Origin: Tetracladium setigerum
Lineage: Eukaryota; Ascomycota; Leotiomycetes; Helotiales
DNA length: 64,000 nucleotides
Assembly (NCBI GenBank): GCA_031472005.1
Contig: PZJY01000009.1
Coordinates: 620,001-684,000, forward strand
Direction of reading: 5' to 3'
Shown: positions 48,075 through 58,762 of the stretch, piece by piece
Layout: each line of letters begins with the position of its first letter
Position numbering within the stretch: the stretch's first letter is position 1
The notes under the pieces: model-generated
Database searches by the model: none
Told to the model about the DNA's origin: nothing
The model's input: the letters and a program-made list of their open reading frames with translations, nothing else
Made by a program: the position numbers and the translations under genes

Positions 48075-49394
48075 TGTAAATTTTGTAGTGTCAACTTGAC
48101 ATGAAAGGATTTGACTGGGTATATTCGCAAAGACTTTATGAGCAGTGTATGAATTGATTTTAAGATGTCGATGTCGTTTAAAGGGTGAAGAAGTGATTTG
48201 AGCTTGGGTTTGTTCTTTTCATAAAAGGAATGCTAATTATAATCAAGAGAAACGAGGAGGTCTGGAAGCCTTTTCATGTATGAAAGCTTTCTTGGCACTT
48301 GACCCCTCGCTTCGCTTTCGCTTTCGCTTTCGGAGGAGCAATCTAAGCGAAAGCGGCTGGTGCGGTGTCTGACAAAATGACGTAGCCATGATAGGTATTA
48401 ATTCAGGTAGGATTATTATCAACTATGCCAGTCAAGTAACACAAAATGGAATTTAGGTAACTAATCAATTAGCCAAGGCCTACTCACCTACGATGCTTTG
48501 CTTATCATTATGTTATCATAGTACAATGAAATGAAATAAACATATTACAAATTTTTTCACAACAAATCACTTACCAATTGTCTGCCCTGAAGAGGATTCG
48601 TGGAATGAAAAGTGTTCCGTAAGTGTTATTAGCAAAGAAGAAAAGATCTTTATCGTTTAAAGAATATCAAAGATTTTTGAAGCTAGAATTATCTTTAACA
48701 TAAATTCATCATTAATTATATGCTCTTAAAAAATTTACCCTTGCTCATTTTTACACGTATATAAACAAGAAGTTTCATGCAGATTTACACCCTCTCGCTT
48801 GGCCCCCTTCTATTTTACCACTGTAACCAGGATAGCATAGACGAAGAATCTCACTATCAGAAGCTGCGATTCACCTCCAAGCGAATTAGCTTACAAAGTC
48901 AAGAACGGCACAGTGTCTTCATGTGCAAGCGTTAATGGAAGTCCTTCATAGTTTAGCAAAGAGCTTCTGAAACCGATTTCTTCTTACAAAGGAATAACAG
49001 GCTCAGGTACTATCATCTATCATTGGTTGTCCCTAGTTTAGCCTATGCGGGACTGTTACAGTACATGAAAGGGTGAGCTTGGCTCACTGTGGAGGGTCAA
49101 GATTATGGAATCATTCTCTAACTAGGATCAGCGAAGCAACCCAACTTCTGCAGACTCGTGGCATATTCATGTTTGATTACCGATCATATTCTGACTTACT
49201 TACCAACTATGTTTGTTGCGCAGAGAGCGTCACACAAAGACAGCTGTGAGTGCAGATCAAGACACTGGATTTAAGAACCCTTTCATCTGCACTCACGAAT
49301 TTTTAATCCTCTGCAACTTTCCTCCATCCAGTTTGCACTTTACTCTCATCCGGTATCTTCTGCAACTTTCCTCTCAGCCTCGCTTTCTCTCGAA
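48075..49394. other. Intergenic region between divergent SDR and GST genes
   Basis: 1320 bases. A CGCTTT-rich inverted repeat lies at 48313-48355. About 48400-48800 is AT-rich. No ORF has family character. Confidence 0.5.
48313..48355. promoter_or_regulatory. Inverted repeat of GCTTTC units upstream of the SDR
   Basis: CGCTTTCGCTT at 48313-48323 (repeated in register at 48319-48329) is the exact reverse complement of AAGCGAAAGCG at 48345-48355. It lies about 240 bases before the SDR start. Confidence 0.45.
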
Positions 49395-50128
49395 ATGTCT
49401 GCCTTAAAGACATTGATCCTATACTCCAATCAAACATCCTCAAACCCATGGAAGGTTGCCATTATTCTCGAGGAGCTTGGCCTCCCCTACGAACATCGCT
49501 TCATTCCCTACACAGAGCTAAAAAAGGAGCCCTACGAGTCGCTCAATCCCAATGGACGACTGCCAACACTGGATGATCCCAACACCGGGATCCTTGTATT
49601 CGAGGCATGTGATGCTTGCTACCTCTTCTTTGTCCCTACACTCACAGCTAACAACCTGCGTGTGCATAGTCCGGTGCTATCATCGATTATGTGATCGACC
49701 AGTACGATAAAGATGAGAAGCTTCATTACACTTCGTTCCCCGAGAAGTACACCACCCGTTCCTGGGAACATTTCCAAATGTCTGGGCAGGGTCCATATTT
49801 CGGTCAGCTGGTGTGGTTCCGCAATCTACACCACGAAAAGCTCCCATCAGCAATCAAGAGATACCATGACGAGATCTACCGTGTCATCGGTGTCATCGAC
49901 GCGCACCTCAAGAAACAGGGTACGACCTATTTGGTAGGTGATCAGATCACGTACGCAGACCTCATGTTCACTACATACACCTACATCTTCGACGAGCTTT
50001 ACCCTGGCGAATATGATTTCTCTAAATTCGACACGTACACTTCCTGGTTGGCAACGTTGAAGGAAAGACCTGCCGTTAAGAAGGTCTGGGCAGAGTGGTT
50101 GGCAGCTAAGAAATCCGTCAGAGGCTAA
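49395..50128 (+). CDS. Glutathione S-transferase, Ure2-like
   Basis: Two exons (49395-49604, 49670-50128) give 222 aa. The thioredoxin-like N-domain shows LYSNQTSSNPWKVAIILEEL and LNPNGRLPTLDDP; the helical C-domain shows FGQLVWF and YLVGDQITYADLMF. It conjugates or reduces with glutathione in the cytosol. The intron is GC-AG: the exon ends after GAG and the next begins TCC, restoring the conserved E-S-G-A-I-I glutathione-binding junction. Any GT donor nearby gives the wrong phase. Many annotators would lose this junction. Confidence 0.9.
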
Positions 50129-51318
50129 GGAGCCTATCTTGGGAGTGTGTGATCGTCTGGTTTCACGAGGTGAAGGACCAGTAGTCTATTTGGTTAGCGG
50201 TAGTTTTGGTGCTTGGTGATGCTCGTCATGATTGAAGCATGTACAGCATTCCTCGAATGTGACAGGCTTTCAGACTATTTAAGCGCCAATCTCGTGACTA
50301 CCGATGATCTTGTGTAGATAATTTCCAGTTCCTCCTGAAATTCATCACAGCCTTCGAGCGTGATTTTTGAATAGTGTTATGTCCGTAAAGTCTCGCAGCT
50401 AATCTAACCGCTTTCTAGCCCAGTGGTTAAGTCTAGTTAATCTTTCTACCTCACACATTGCGCTGTGAATTCCTTCGGCTGGAGAGATGGTGACGGAGGA
50501 GGGGAAGGTAGGGTGCGGGCATGATTTAGGACAACAGCGACACAGCATTATAGGAGCACTGGGTCTTTGGAAATCCATGTACATGTGGACGCTACAAGGA
50601 GCAGTACGAATGCATCTCCAATCAGCGACCATTCACAACAACTACACTTCTCGGCTTATTGAAGGACCAGATGGAGTGTATCGATGTAACTTGTCCCTTT
50701 CAAGTGGTACGTCTGAGACAGCAAGCTCAGGCAACGCGGCTGTTCCTGGAGCTCCTTCGGAAAATTATGACGTCGATACACCTAAGCGTACTGTCAAATG
50801 AAGCAGCTGTCAATGAGCTATCATCAATGGGAGATGAGAAGGTGACCATTAATCTCCGGAGAGATGCTTTTCTTGAAGATATTTCTACTCAAAATAGCAT
50901 GGGCTCATTCCCGTCCAAGGCACTCTACGACAATGGCATACTCGTACAGATGACAACCATGGGACAATCAGTAACATTTGGTGTGGGTCGTGGGAGAGCG
51001 ACAGTAATAAAATAGCAGTTGGAGGTGGAGGGGACAAACGGAGAAGTATCTCTCTTCTGGTTTAATGAAGCTGGGCTCGAATGCAAGCCTCGCAAGGTCG
51101 TGTCTATGTGTGTGGTTGAGACTATATTAGCCAGTCCTAGTGTATACATACACGTACCTGACTGATGGCTTTCCTCGTCGGCCAAGTATCTGACTTACGA
51201 CCTCAAAGTATCACAAACCGTTAAATAAGTCCACCAATATCCCGTCAAAGACCGGCCGATGCATGACTGCTCCAAACCTTCACATTATGTCAGCACCAGA
51301 ACCAGAAAGTCGCAATGA
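50129..51318. other. Region between convergent GST and bZIP genes
   Basis: 1190 bases. An open plus-strand frame at about 50671-51015 (MECIDVTCPF start, 114 codons) has no family I know and no codon or splice support, so I do not call it a gene. No other structure is seen. Confidence 0.45.
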
Positions 51319-52243
51319 TCATCTACAAACTGACTCGTAACACTTGACATGAGGTAAGAGATGAGCACGTAAGTGATCTAAATGCTCAATTTTGAGCAAG
51401 TCGAATTTGGAATGTTGCCTAACGCAACCCCAAGCTTGAATGGGTGTCACTTCGTCGTTCAGCCCGAGCAGTTGCGACGACTGGAGTAGTCGTTCTAACT
51501 CTGCTGCAGATGTGTACCACTCTGCCCCAGTCGGGTATCCCACTTCGAGAGGCTTTGGGATAGGTGGTGCTCCAGCCATAACAGGACTAGAAAGCATAGA
51601 AGAATGCCCATACCGAGCGATGGTACCGCTGGTGAACGGTTCAGGCGATGGTACTCGATGGTGGTAGATGCAAGGCTGTTCGAGTGACAAGACGAAATTA
51701 ACGACGTTTTGTGGAAGGTCAAGGTTGCCAGAGTGCGCTACTTCGGTAGGGTAGGATACTTGGAGCCTTTGGTTCGGAAAGGCGCCCCCTTCTAAACTCA
51801 CGTGAGCAAGATCATTTGTGCTCGTGGGCTGGCTCTCGGCGGTACAATCGTCTGGGATGGGTATGCCCTTCGAGACAAGAATTTCTTGAAGGCGACGCAC
51901 CAAATCCCGACTAGCAGCAGACTCTTTGCACTCACAGAAAATCAGCTCAATTATCTCCTTCCTCAAGGCCCAACAGGCAGAATAACAAACATGCCTTTGA
52001 TAAGAGCAGCATTCTGCTTCCGGAGCTCGCCAACTTCAGCCTCCAGTGACCTGACATAGGTAGCCTTCCTTTTGCGATGAGCTCTGAAGGCAACTTGGTT
52101 AGAGAGGTTGAAACTTGGCTGGGATGGGACATGACGACAAACTCTTGGGCTCTTCTGACTTGATCACGACGTCTGTCGTAGTTCTCCTTCTTATCAGGCT
52201 CCTCCTTCTTATTGAGCTCCCCGTTCCTATCCGCGGAATCCAT
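51319..52243 (-). CDS. bZIP transcription factor, AP-1-like
   Basis: Three exons (52243-52143, 52083-51995, 51923-51319) give 264 aa. The basic region is RRRDQVRRAQ-AHRKRK across intron 1. The leucine zipper starts in exon 2 (SLEAEVGELRKQNAALIK) and continues in exon 3 (ESAASRDLVRRLQEIL), with leucines at heptad positions 1, 8, 15 and 29. This register is obtained only if intron 2 (51994-51924, 71 nt) is GC-AG with donor GCATGT; a read-through gives a proline-containing break and a stop. The C-terminal region PIQAWGCVRQHSKFDLLKI resembles the fungal bZIP block P..AW..I..HP. Such factors often govern stress or nutrient responses; targets are unknown. Confidence 0.82.
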
Positions 52244-52632
52244 CACTTTTGGCGGGATGTTCGATGGTCACAGACTTGGAATGCAACGATAAGAATGGAA
52301 TGCGGTGTGTACAGTTACTGTACATTTACAACGTGTATGTGCATTTTATAGATACGCCAGGTAAGAGGCAAATAAGAGAGAAAGAAGAGCATTGGTGACA
52401 GAGGACAGAGCGAGGCATCGATGGGAGGTCGCATTGATTGATGATATAAGCAGTAAGGTAACATTGATGACATAAGCCAAGAATCACTCGACCAAATCAC
52501 GCCTCCCCATAAATGCAAGGAACTCGAATGAAAGAATGAATGAAAGAAAGTGCCTTCATTTTTTGGCAGACTGATCAATCCTCCCCTCATTTCTCTCACA
52601 GGAGACTTTCTCTACTCTTCTTCTTTTGAATT
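52244..52632. other. bZIP promoter region
   Basis: 389 bases between two minus-strand genes. I see no clear motif. Confidence 0.5.
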
Positions 52633-53250
52633 TCACACAGGTGCCTCTTCTCGATTGACCTTGCCGTAGTCCCTCGTTACCCTGACACACAACACTGATG
52701 GGAAGCGTGCCAGTTGTTCCGACGCTGCAAGTTTCAGGGCAGCCTTTTCAGAATCCCAATCAACGAGGTGCATGAGTGTGTCCTTGTTGTTCCATGTCGC
52801 AAAATTGGTGATGTTATTTGCCGACTCATTCCCAGAACGCAGAGCATCGGCGTTGAGGGGGACAGCGCTGTTCTTAGACTCCTCGACAAGCATCAGCGTA
52901 CGGGTACTCGATTCCACGTCCTTCGACGAAATGAGAGGCCCCGCACGGATTCTGTAGGAGCTCATGAGTTTCTCCCGTGACGATTTCTGAATTGCTAGGT
53001 GGACTGGATGCTTTCGCCACTCATGCGCCGCCTTTTCGTCGTCGAAGCTTGCGATCAAAACCTCTCCATCTTTGACCGCCGGGGACGTGTAGGGTGTTTC
53101 TTTGATGAAGCCGGGCTGGGTTTTCAGCAGATCTTGGAGCTTGTCGTAGTATCTTTCCGAAAGTTCCTGGGCCTCAGGAGGTGTGGTGGACTCGAAAATA
53201 ACGAAGAACATGCTGTCAAGTCTGCAGAACGGTGTTTCACCGAAGTACAT
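52633..53250 (-). CDS. ABM-like (dimeric alpha-beta barrel) protein
   Basis: One exon of 205 aa. It appears to hold two ferredoxin-like alpha-beta units. The first, MFFVIFESTTPPEAQELSER through EWRKHPVHLAIQKSSR and YRIRAGPLI, matches antibiotic-biosynthesis-monooxygenase-like proteins with the typical H-x(n)-Y-x-I/L ending. The second is weaker (TLMHLVDWDSEKAALKLAAS). Family members act as cofactor-free monooxygenases, heme-degrading enzymes or stress proteins; the reaction here is unknown. The upstream region carries three copies of a 24-bp element with a TGATT-N4-AATCA palindrome, so the gene may be tightly regulated. An internal ATG at residue 14 is an alternative start. Confidence 0.75.
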   Translation of the reverse strand: MYFGETPFCRLDSMFFVIFESTTPPEAQELSERYYDKLQDLLKTQPGFIKETPYTSPAVKDGEVLIASFDDEKAAHEWRKHPVHLAIQKSSREKLMSSYRIRAGPLISSKDVESSTRTLMLVEESKNSAVPLNADALRSGNESANNITNFATWNNKDTLMHLVDWDSEKAALKLAASEQLARFPSVLCVRVTRDYGKVNREEAPV

Positions 53251-54087
53251 TTGCTTTGATTGAGACTGTATGAATTGGTGGTATGGCGGCTTGCGGAAAG
53301 GAGCATTCGATCGGTGCAGATGTCCGATTTATATCCCACCTAGCTCTGCTTATACCCTACAGTACAATACCTGGTTCAATTGTCGGCTTTCCTCGTTTTG
53401 ATTCCATCATCAGCATCCTTATGGTACACCCGCCTATTTTAAGGGTAGTTTTGCATTAACAATACTTCATGCAGATCATTCTTGTTTTGATTCCATAATC
53501 AGCAACCCTTACAATACCACGTGCGTTGTATTCTTGTTTTGATTCCGTAATCAGCACGCCAACCATACGCCCCGCGATTCCAAGTTCCAGCTATACCTCG
53601 CGCAGCCCATACTCATTTTGAATACTACTAGTTTCTCTTGACTGAAGGCGTAATTTTCAGCTATAGAATGCTTGAAGTGATTTGTGAGGTGCCAAGGTAA
53701 TTCGTTAATATTCCGACTCTAGTAACTACCAAGTAAGTTTTATCAGCTAGCAAAAAACTCGACTTTAGGGCATCGATTCGCTTAAGCGAGATTATTAGTA
53801 AATTTACAATAGAGTTAACAAATATAACCTAAATGGCCAATATTGGTCATTTTGCATTATTGGGGTATTGACTGCAACATATCAGGGATATTGGGAAAGA
53901 TTTCACGGCCACAACTCCAATTATATCAATAGCTGTTCTATATTGATTGTATTTGGTCCTATCAGTTTATTGACAACTTCCGTATCCCTTCCATCTCATG
54001 TAGAATCCTCACGGCATCAACAAATTCTGTTCTTGAGGTGCCGTCTCTATCGCATTCTCACGATACTACATGGAAGCATTAGCTTAC
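53251..54087. other. Upstream region of the ABM-like gene with a triple repeat
   Basis: 837 bases. Three copies of a 24-bp element lie at 53392-53556 (separate entry). The right half is AT-rich and forms the 3' flank of the next gene. Confidence 0.55.
53392..53556. promoter_or_regulatory. Three copies of a 24-bp promoter element
   Basis: CTTGTTTTGATTCCATAATCAGCA-like copies lie at 53392-53415, 53481-53504 and 53533-53556 (shown here only by position; core TGATTCCATAATCA). Copies 2 and 3 differ by one base, and copy 1 differs at two. The core TGATT-N4-AATCA is an inverted repeat, as expected for a dimeric regulator. They lie 142 to 306 bases upstream of the ABM-like start. Confidence 0.7.
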
Positions 54088-56507
54088 TCATGTATCATTT
54101 GTGTTTGGGTGACGTGCTGTTGACCGTCTCACTGTCGGCTCGCGGTTGTATGCAATCTTGAGTGCCGCTAAGCGACGTAATAGAGGCCCGCAAAGCTTAA
54201 TCCTCTCAACTGAAACTGGATCTACAGCATCTTTTGTGGGTTGTACCGACAGTGTGGTAATAATATTCCCTTGCAATTCTCTTATCTCGGGATCTGAACG
54301 TGTCTCATCAAAGCTGCCGAGTAGAACTGCTGATGACAAGGCATAATACTTGAATGCCCATGACCGTGTAGGGATGGCACTAAGAGAGCACATCCTTAGG
54401 TACATACGCAGTGTTTCGCTGAGGTGCTTCTTACACTTTGCTGCCAACAGAGCCTTTTGCTTGGGGTCCATGCTGATGCAGTTTCTGCTAAAAGCAGGTC
54501 TACAGAGTACTGAAACTATGAAAGAAATGTGTAATCGAATAGCGTAGTATTGGAGTTTGTCCTGAATCGTGATACAAGCATCCTTGTCGCGAATTTGAGG
54601 TCTCAATTTTTGTAGTATACTCTCAACCTCGCCTGAGTTTCGGAGTATTTCTCTATAGTCTGGTTGGGAATTCGATGCTCCGTTCTTTGACTGGACTATG
54701 GTGTGACAAAGATGATACTTGGCTTCAGTGTATGAAAGTCTGTCCGCTGGTGCTGTCGGGAAAGGTGTCATTCGGCATTGACTTGTGAGAGATATTGGTG
54801 CTATATTGAAGTAGAGCGAAAGAAAGCAGTCTTGCAAAACTATTGTCCGCCTAGATTATCTTAGAAACTAGAACAGTAAATTTAGAGCTGGCGTGCTTAC
54901 CATAGTTTTCTCTTCGCCAGATTTTCTGCCCTCGGAGGTTGATCTGGAAACTTTTCAGTGTAAGCATCATGCAGTCCGAGCGATTGCGCAAGTCTGAAAC
55001 TAAGTCCTAGTAAGGCCAAAGACGCTTCAGCTTTCATGTCGTCAAGCAGAACAAAACCAAGAATGAGAAGTGCTTGTATGGATTCTAGAGATGGCCGCAG
55101 TTGGTGGTCACAGTGTCGTAAAAAGTGAAATGAAGCTTGCACTATTTGCGGTTAGCCTTGTACTCCAAAATTTAAAATTGTAGATTAGTGAAATACTTAC
55201 TATAAGCTTCTGATCTTTCGGGCCTTCTCGAACTGGGAGTATCGCTATAATTTGTTGCAGCCGCTAATACTGCAAAAAGCATGGCCAACCACGCAGAAGA
55301 TACACTATTGCTGCCAGCACCTGATTGCATAGGAAATATCGTACAATCTTCGAGACAGAGACATAATTTCACTTCAAAGTCCTCAATGTCCACGAGGAAG
55401 CCCCACAATGGCTGAACGGCCTCTTTGTAAGTTTGAAAGGTCCTATTCGAATCAATAGATGGTATGGCAACGTAACTTGACTTCTTACTCACCTCAGCAC
55501 TTCCATGTTTGAGGGTGGTGTAATTGCAAATCCATTTTTATGCGTGCTCATTTGTTCTCTTGATGCGAACGGATATGGCGCTAAGTAGTCTTGCAGCTCC
55601 AGGATAGGCGTTATATCTTCGCGAGTAGCAGCCGGTCCACCAACAAAAGATTCCCTCATCTTGGTTTCTGTAATCGAAGAATCTGCGATCCGAGATTTTT
55701 CGAAATCGTCACATTCTAAAAGCCTGTTAATATAGTATTCGTTTATATCAAAAAATATAATAGATATCATTCAACAGTGGAAATATGGTCAGTCTGGTAT
55801 CCTTCAAGACTAGAAAGGGTTTTGTAAATCCCTACACCTTAATAGCACACCTTATTAGGAAATGAACACTCACCCGTCGTAGTTGAGCTTTTGTTCTCTT
55901 CTCCAGCAGTGTTGCCACATTCTTGAGAACGATCACCCCGATGTCTGGTAAGGGAGCTAGACGAATATCTGGCAGCGTGTTGCGTGGGTTGCGTGGGTTG
56001 GTAGAAGCAAAGCTTCGAATGATTTCTTTTTACGCAACCTTCACATGGTCGTTTGATGCCACATCTGACCTTTCGCTGGCGGCACGGCCAGCATGCATAG
56101 CCTGGGAAGTACTAAGCGTCACAGTTTTCGTTGCGGGCTGCTTGATCGGGTATGGAGCATCGTTGAGAGCATGGGGACTTACCGTATTTTATCCTACAAT
56201 GCGAAAAAACCACACGAGGAGCTTCTTCTAGGTTCAAATTATGAGATGATTTCTGATCGCTATCAGAAGTAGTAGAGGTGGAGAGCCGAAGGCTGATATC
56301 AAGATTATCGTCAGATGAAGGGGATAGAGTGCTGGCTGGGGACCTGTCGTATGACGATGAGAACAGATTCGGATCTGGGAAAGAAGACGCGGGAAATTTT
56401 TGGTATTGAGGCTGGTTGTGCTCAAGAGGTCGAGTCGGATCTAGGCATGGGGTGTGAATCAGACCATAGGATTGCTGGTCAACAAACATTGATTCGAAGA
56501 GGTCCAT
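54088..56507 (-). CDS. Zn2Cys6 transcription factor with fungal-specific TF domain
   Basis: Six exons (56507-56183, 56101-55874, 55715-55493, 55442-55201, 55141-54901, 54850-54088) join in phase to 673 aa. The zinc cluster CWPCRQRKVRC...RPCEGCVKRNHSKLC begins just after intron 1, at about residue 112, so the ~108-residue N-terminus is an S/P-rich extension. The cluster is invisible in any single long frame. The middle-homology domain shows IQALLILGFVLLDD and LALLGLSFRLAQSLGLHD, then KRKLWRTIVLQDCFLSLYF. The acceptor TTTTAG for exon 3 was preferred over AACAG, which introduces a stop. It is divergent from the UNC93-like transporter, with 2.3 kb between them. Confidence 0.83.
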
Positions 56508-58762
56508 CGAGTGCTGGCAGATGTTGCCCACCTGCAGAAATTTTGCTTCCGTTACGTTCTTAAGTATAGATAAAGTCAGTTGTGGAGGCGCACTCCCTTT
56601 ATATATTTACTATATCCTGACGATCTGCCATAATGCTCTTTTCTGACTTCTGGGGACTTGGCTCTTGTCACTAAGATAATGAATGTTCAAGGAAAGCGCA
56701 CTTGCTAGCACGTACGCGAGCAGAGTGAGAATACGATGAATGGTAAGTATTACATGGCGGGGATTCGTAAATCCGGACTAGACAGCAATACATAAAATCG
56801 GGGAGAAAATGAAGCCTGCCCTATGGTCAGGTGCATTTTCCTCTTTGGGCAAACCTCAGACAACTTAACCGAGTGCTAGACACGCCAAGAGCTCATCCGA
56901 TCTAGCCGAACAATGCCAAGTCAGGACTGCAGATTCACAGAGACCGTTCCAACAATAACATAGACGGGGGTTATTCTTTGTGTTTTCGCTGTTGCCAAAC
57001 TCGAATTTGGAATGCAATCTCCCGTAAACAGATCAGAGAACGGTTTCGATCTTAACATACCTTTGTGTGCTCTAGACCTGGCTTCTATGTATCTGTGTAG
57101 TGGCGGGTTCTTGACATTTATTGGTGCTCATTTCCATTCCACAGTGGGCTACACCACGATATTTGCCCTTCATTTGTGCCATTTATCTATGTTCGAACTA
57201 TTCAGATGGTTTTTAGAACTCTGAATAACGTGATAATGCCCTTTAAACTCCAGACGCTTTGCTTCACTTCATGGATAGGAATATGGTGCTAGGGCGCACG
57301 CCCCACATGTGTGTTGGCGCCTTTTTTTGCCTCAAATTCCCTCTTCAACCTTTCAACATGTCTAGACAAATTTGAGGCAGGGCGAGTTCTTGAAAATTTC
57401 GAGAACCAGATAAACATAAAATGACGAACGCTTTCGACTTGTACGAAGTAGGTGGGCCTCACCGTGTGAGAACGAAGAAATCTTTAATCCAAAGCAGGCA
57501 ATGGGCCGATGTCAGGAAATGATGCCATGGCTGGCCTTGATAGTTTGATACTGATATCTTCTGGGAAGCTGAGTCGAGGTCTATAACGTAATAATGATAT
57601 ATGAAAGACCTCACATCGAAATGGATTCGTTCGAGCCAACCACTACCCGTGGTCTGAAGTAAAGAACAAGATCTGCAGATAAAGGTAGATGAGCTACCAA
57701 TCAGCGTCAGTACCAAGAGATAGCCATGCTTTCCTAGTAAATTTTGAATCCATCTATAGACCATTTGCGGACTCGCTTCGACCCTGGTGGCTCTCCTAAC
57801 TGTGGGAACGTTGTCTGTCAAATGGAGAATCGATTGTGTCGGGAGCTAAAGCATACTGGTAACGAGTACGAGGACTGCACATTCCAACAAATTGGACATC
57901 CCAAAGACTGAAGTTTAGCATCCTACAGTTATACTTACGACACAGATAGCTGAAGATTGTTGTTTGCTTATCGGATGATGGTCAGTAGTCATTCGGTCCT
58001 TCTTCTGCTCGTCACTTATGCAATACCCAAAAACCAACAAAAATCAACCTGAAACGAGACCGCTATTAACACAACCATGTACTCCGTACACGTGGCTTTT
58101 GATCGTGTAATCTTATTACAGCGTGCCAGTTGATACGGAGGTACATCCTCGACCGTTTTCTGTGTGGATAGGCTCTGCCTGTGGTGTAGTGCAAGGGAAA
58201 ACGAGCCAAAATATGATTGGCTAGTGTGATGCCCATATTGGGAATGGTTCCTTCGTAACCCCAGGGGGCTGGGTTTACTAATGCACCGGCAATGACCTCA
58301 GAATCCTTTCGGCCCACGCACAGTCCACCTTGTGCGATGTCATGCTGTACTGTAAGCATGTAAGCATGTAAGCAGGTCCACTTTCAGCAGATTCCATTTG
58401 TACACCGTCTGAATGAACTACAACTTGCTGATCGCACCTTGCTCGAGTATCGCTTTGTCTCTATTTTGCTTTGCTTTTGGGCGCTTTTCTTTGAGGTGGA
58501 TAGTAGATGGGGGCGTACAAAAACACCAGAAAGTGGATACTCTCTGGGTCAATCTTAGCTATGGACTTTTACAGCCTTAATGACCCCTGAGTATGATCCT
58601 TGATAGTGTCTTTTCTTGACAGTGTGCGTTTGGATTTGTTGGCATATCATATATAGAACGTTCCCGAACTAACAATTGAGTACTGCAGCAAGCCGACAAG
58701 TGAATGGAACTTTCAAATCCTCAGTAATATCGCCTACCATTTTCAAGTCTACGCACTCAGTT
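56508..58762. other. Long region between a regulator and the UNC93-like transporter
   Basis: 2255 bases. Two open minus-strand frames (57459-57821 and 58066-58359) have no family I recognise and no splice connection that I could support. A TGTAAGCA unit is repeated three times near 58350-58373. Otherwise nothing is seen. Confidence 0.45.

Noticed and set aside
50415..50435. tRNA-like A-box (TAGCCCAGTGGTTAAG)
   Set aside because: No matching B-box GGTTCRA and no cloverleaf stems within 100 bases.
50671..51015. 114-codon plus frame between GST and bZIP
   Set aside because: No family, no splice partners; could be a small gene, but nothing in the sequence supports it.
57459..58359. Two minus frames (120 and 97 codons) as a possible two-exon gene
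   Set aside because: No splice junction joined them in phase and neither has recognisable motifs.
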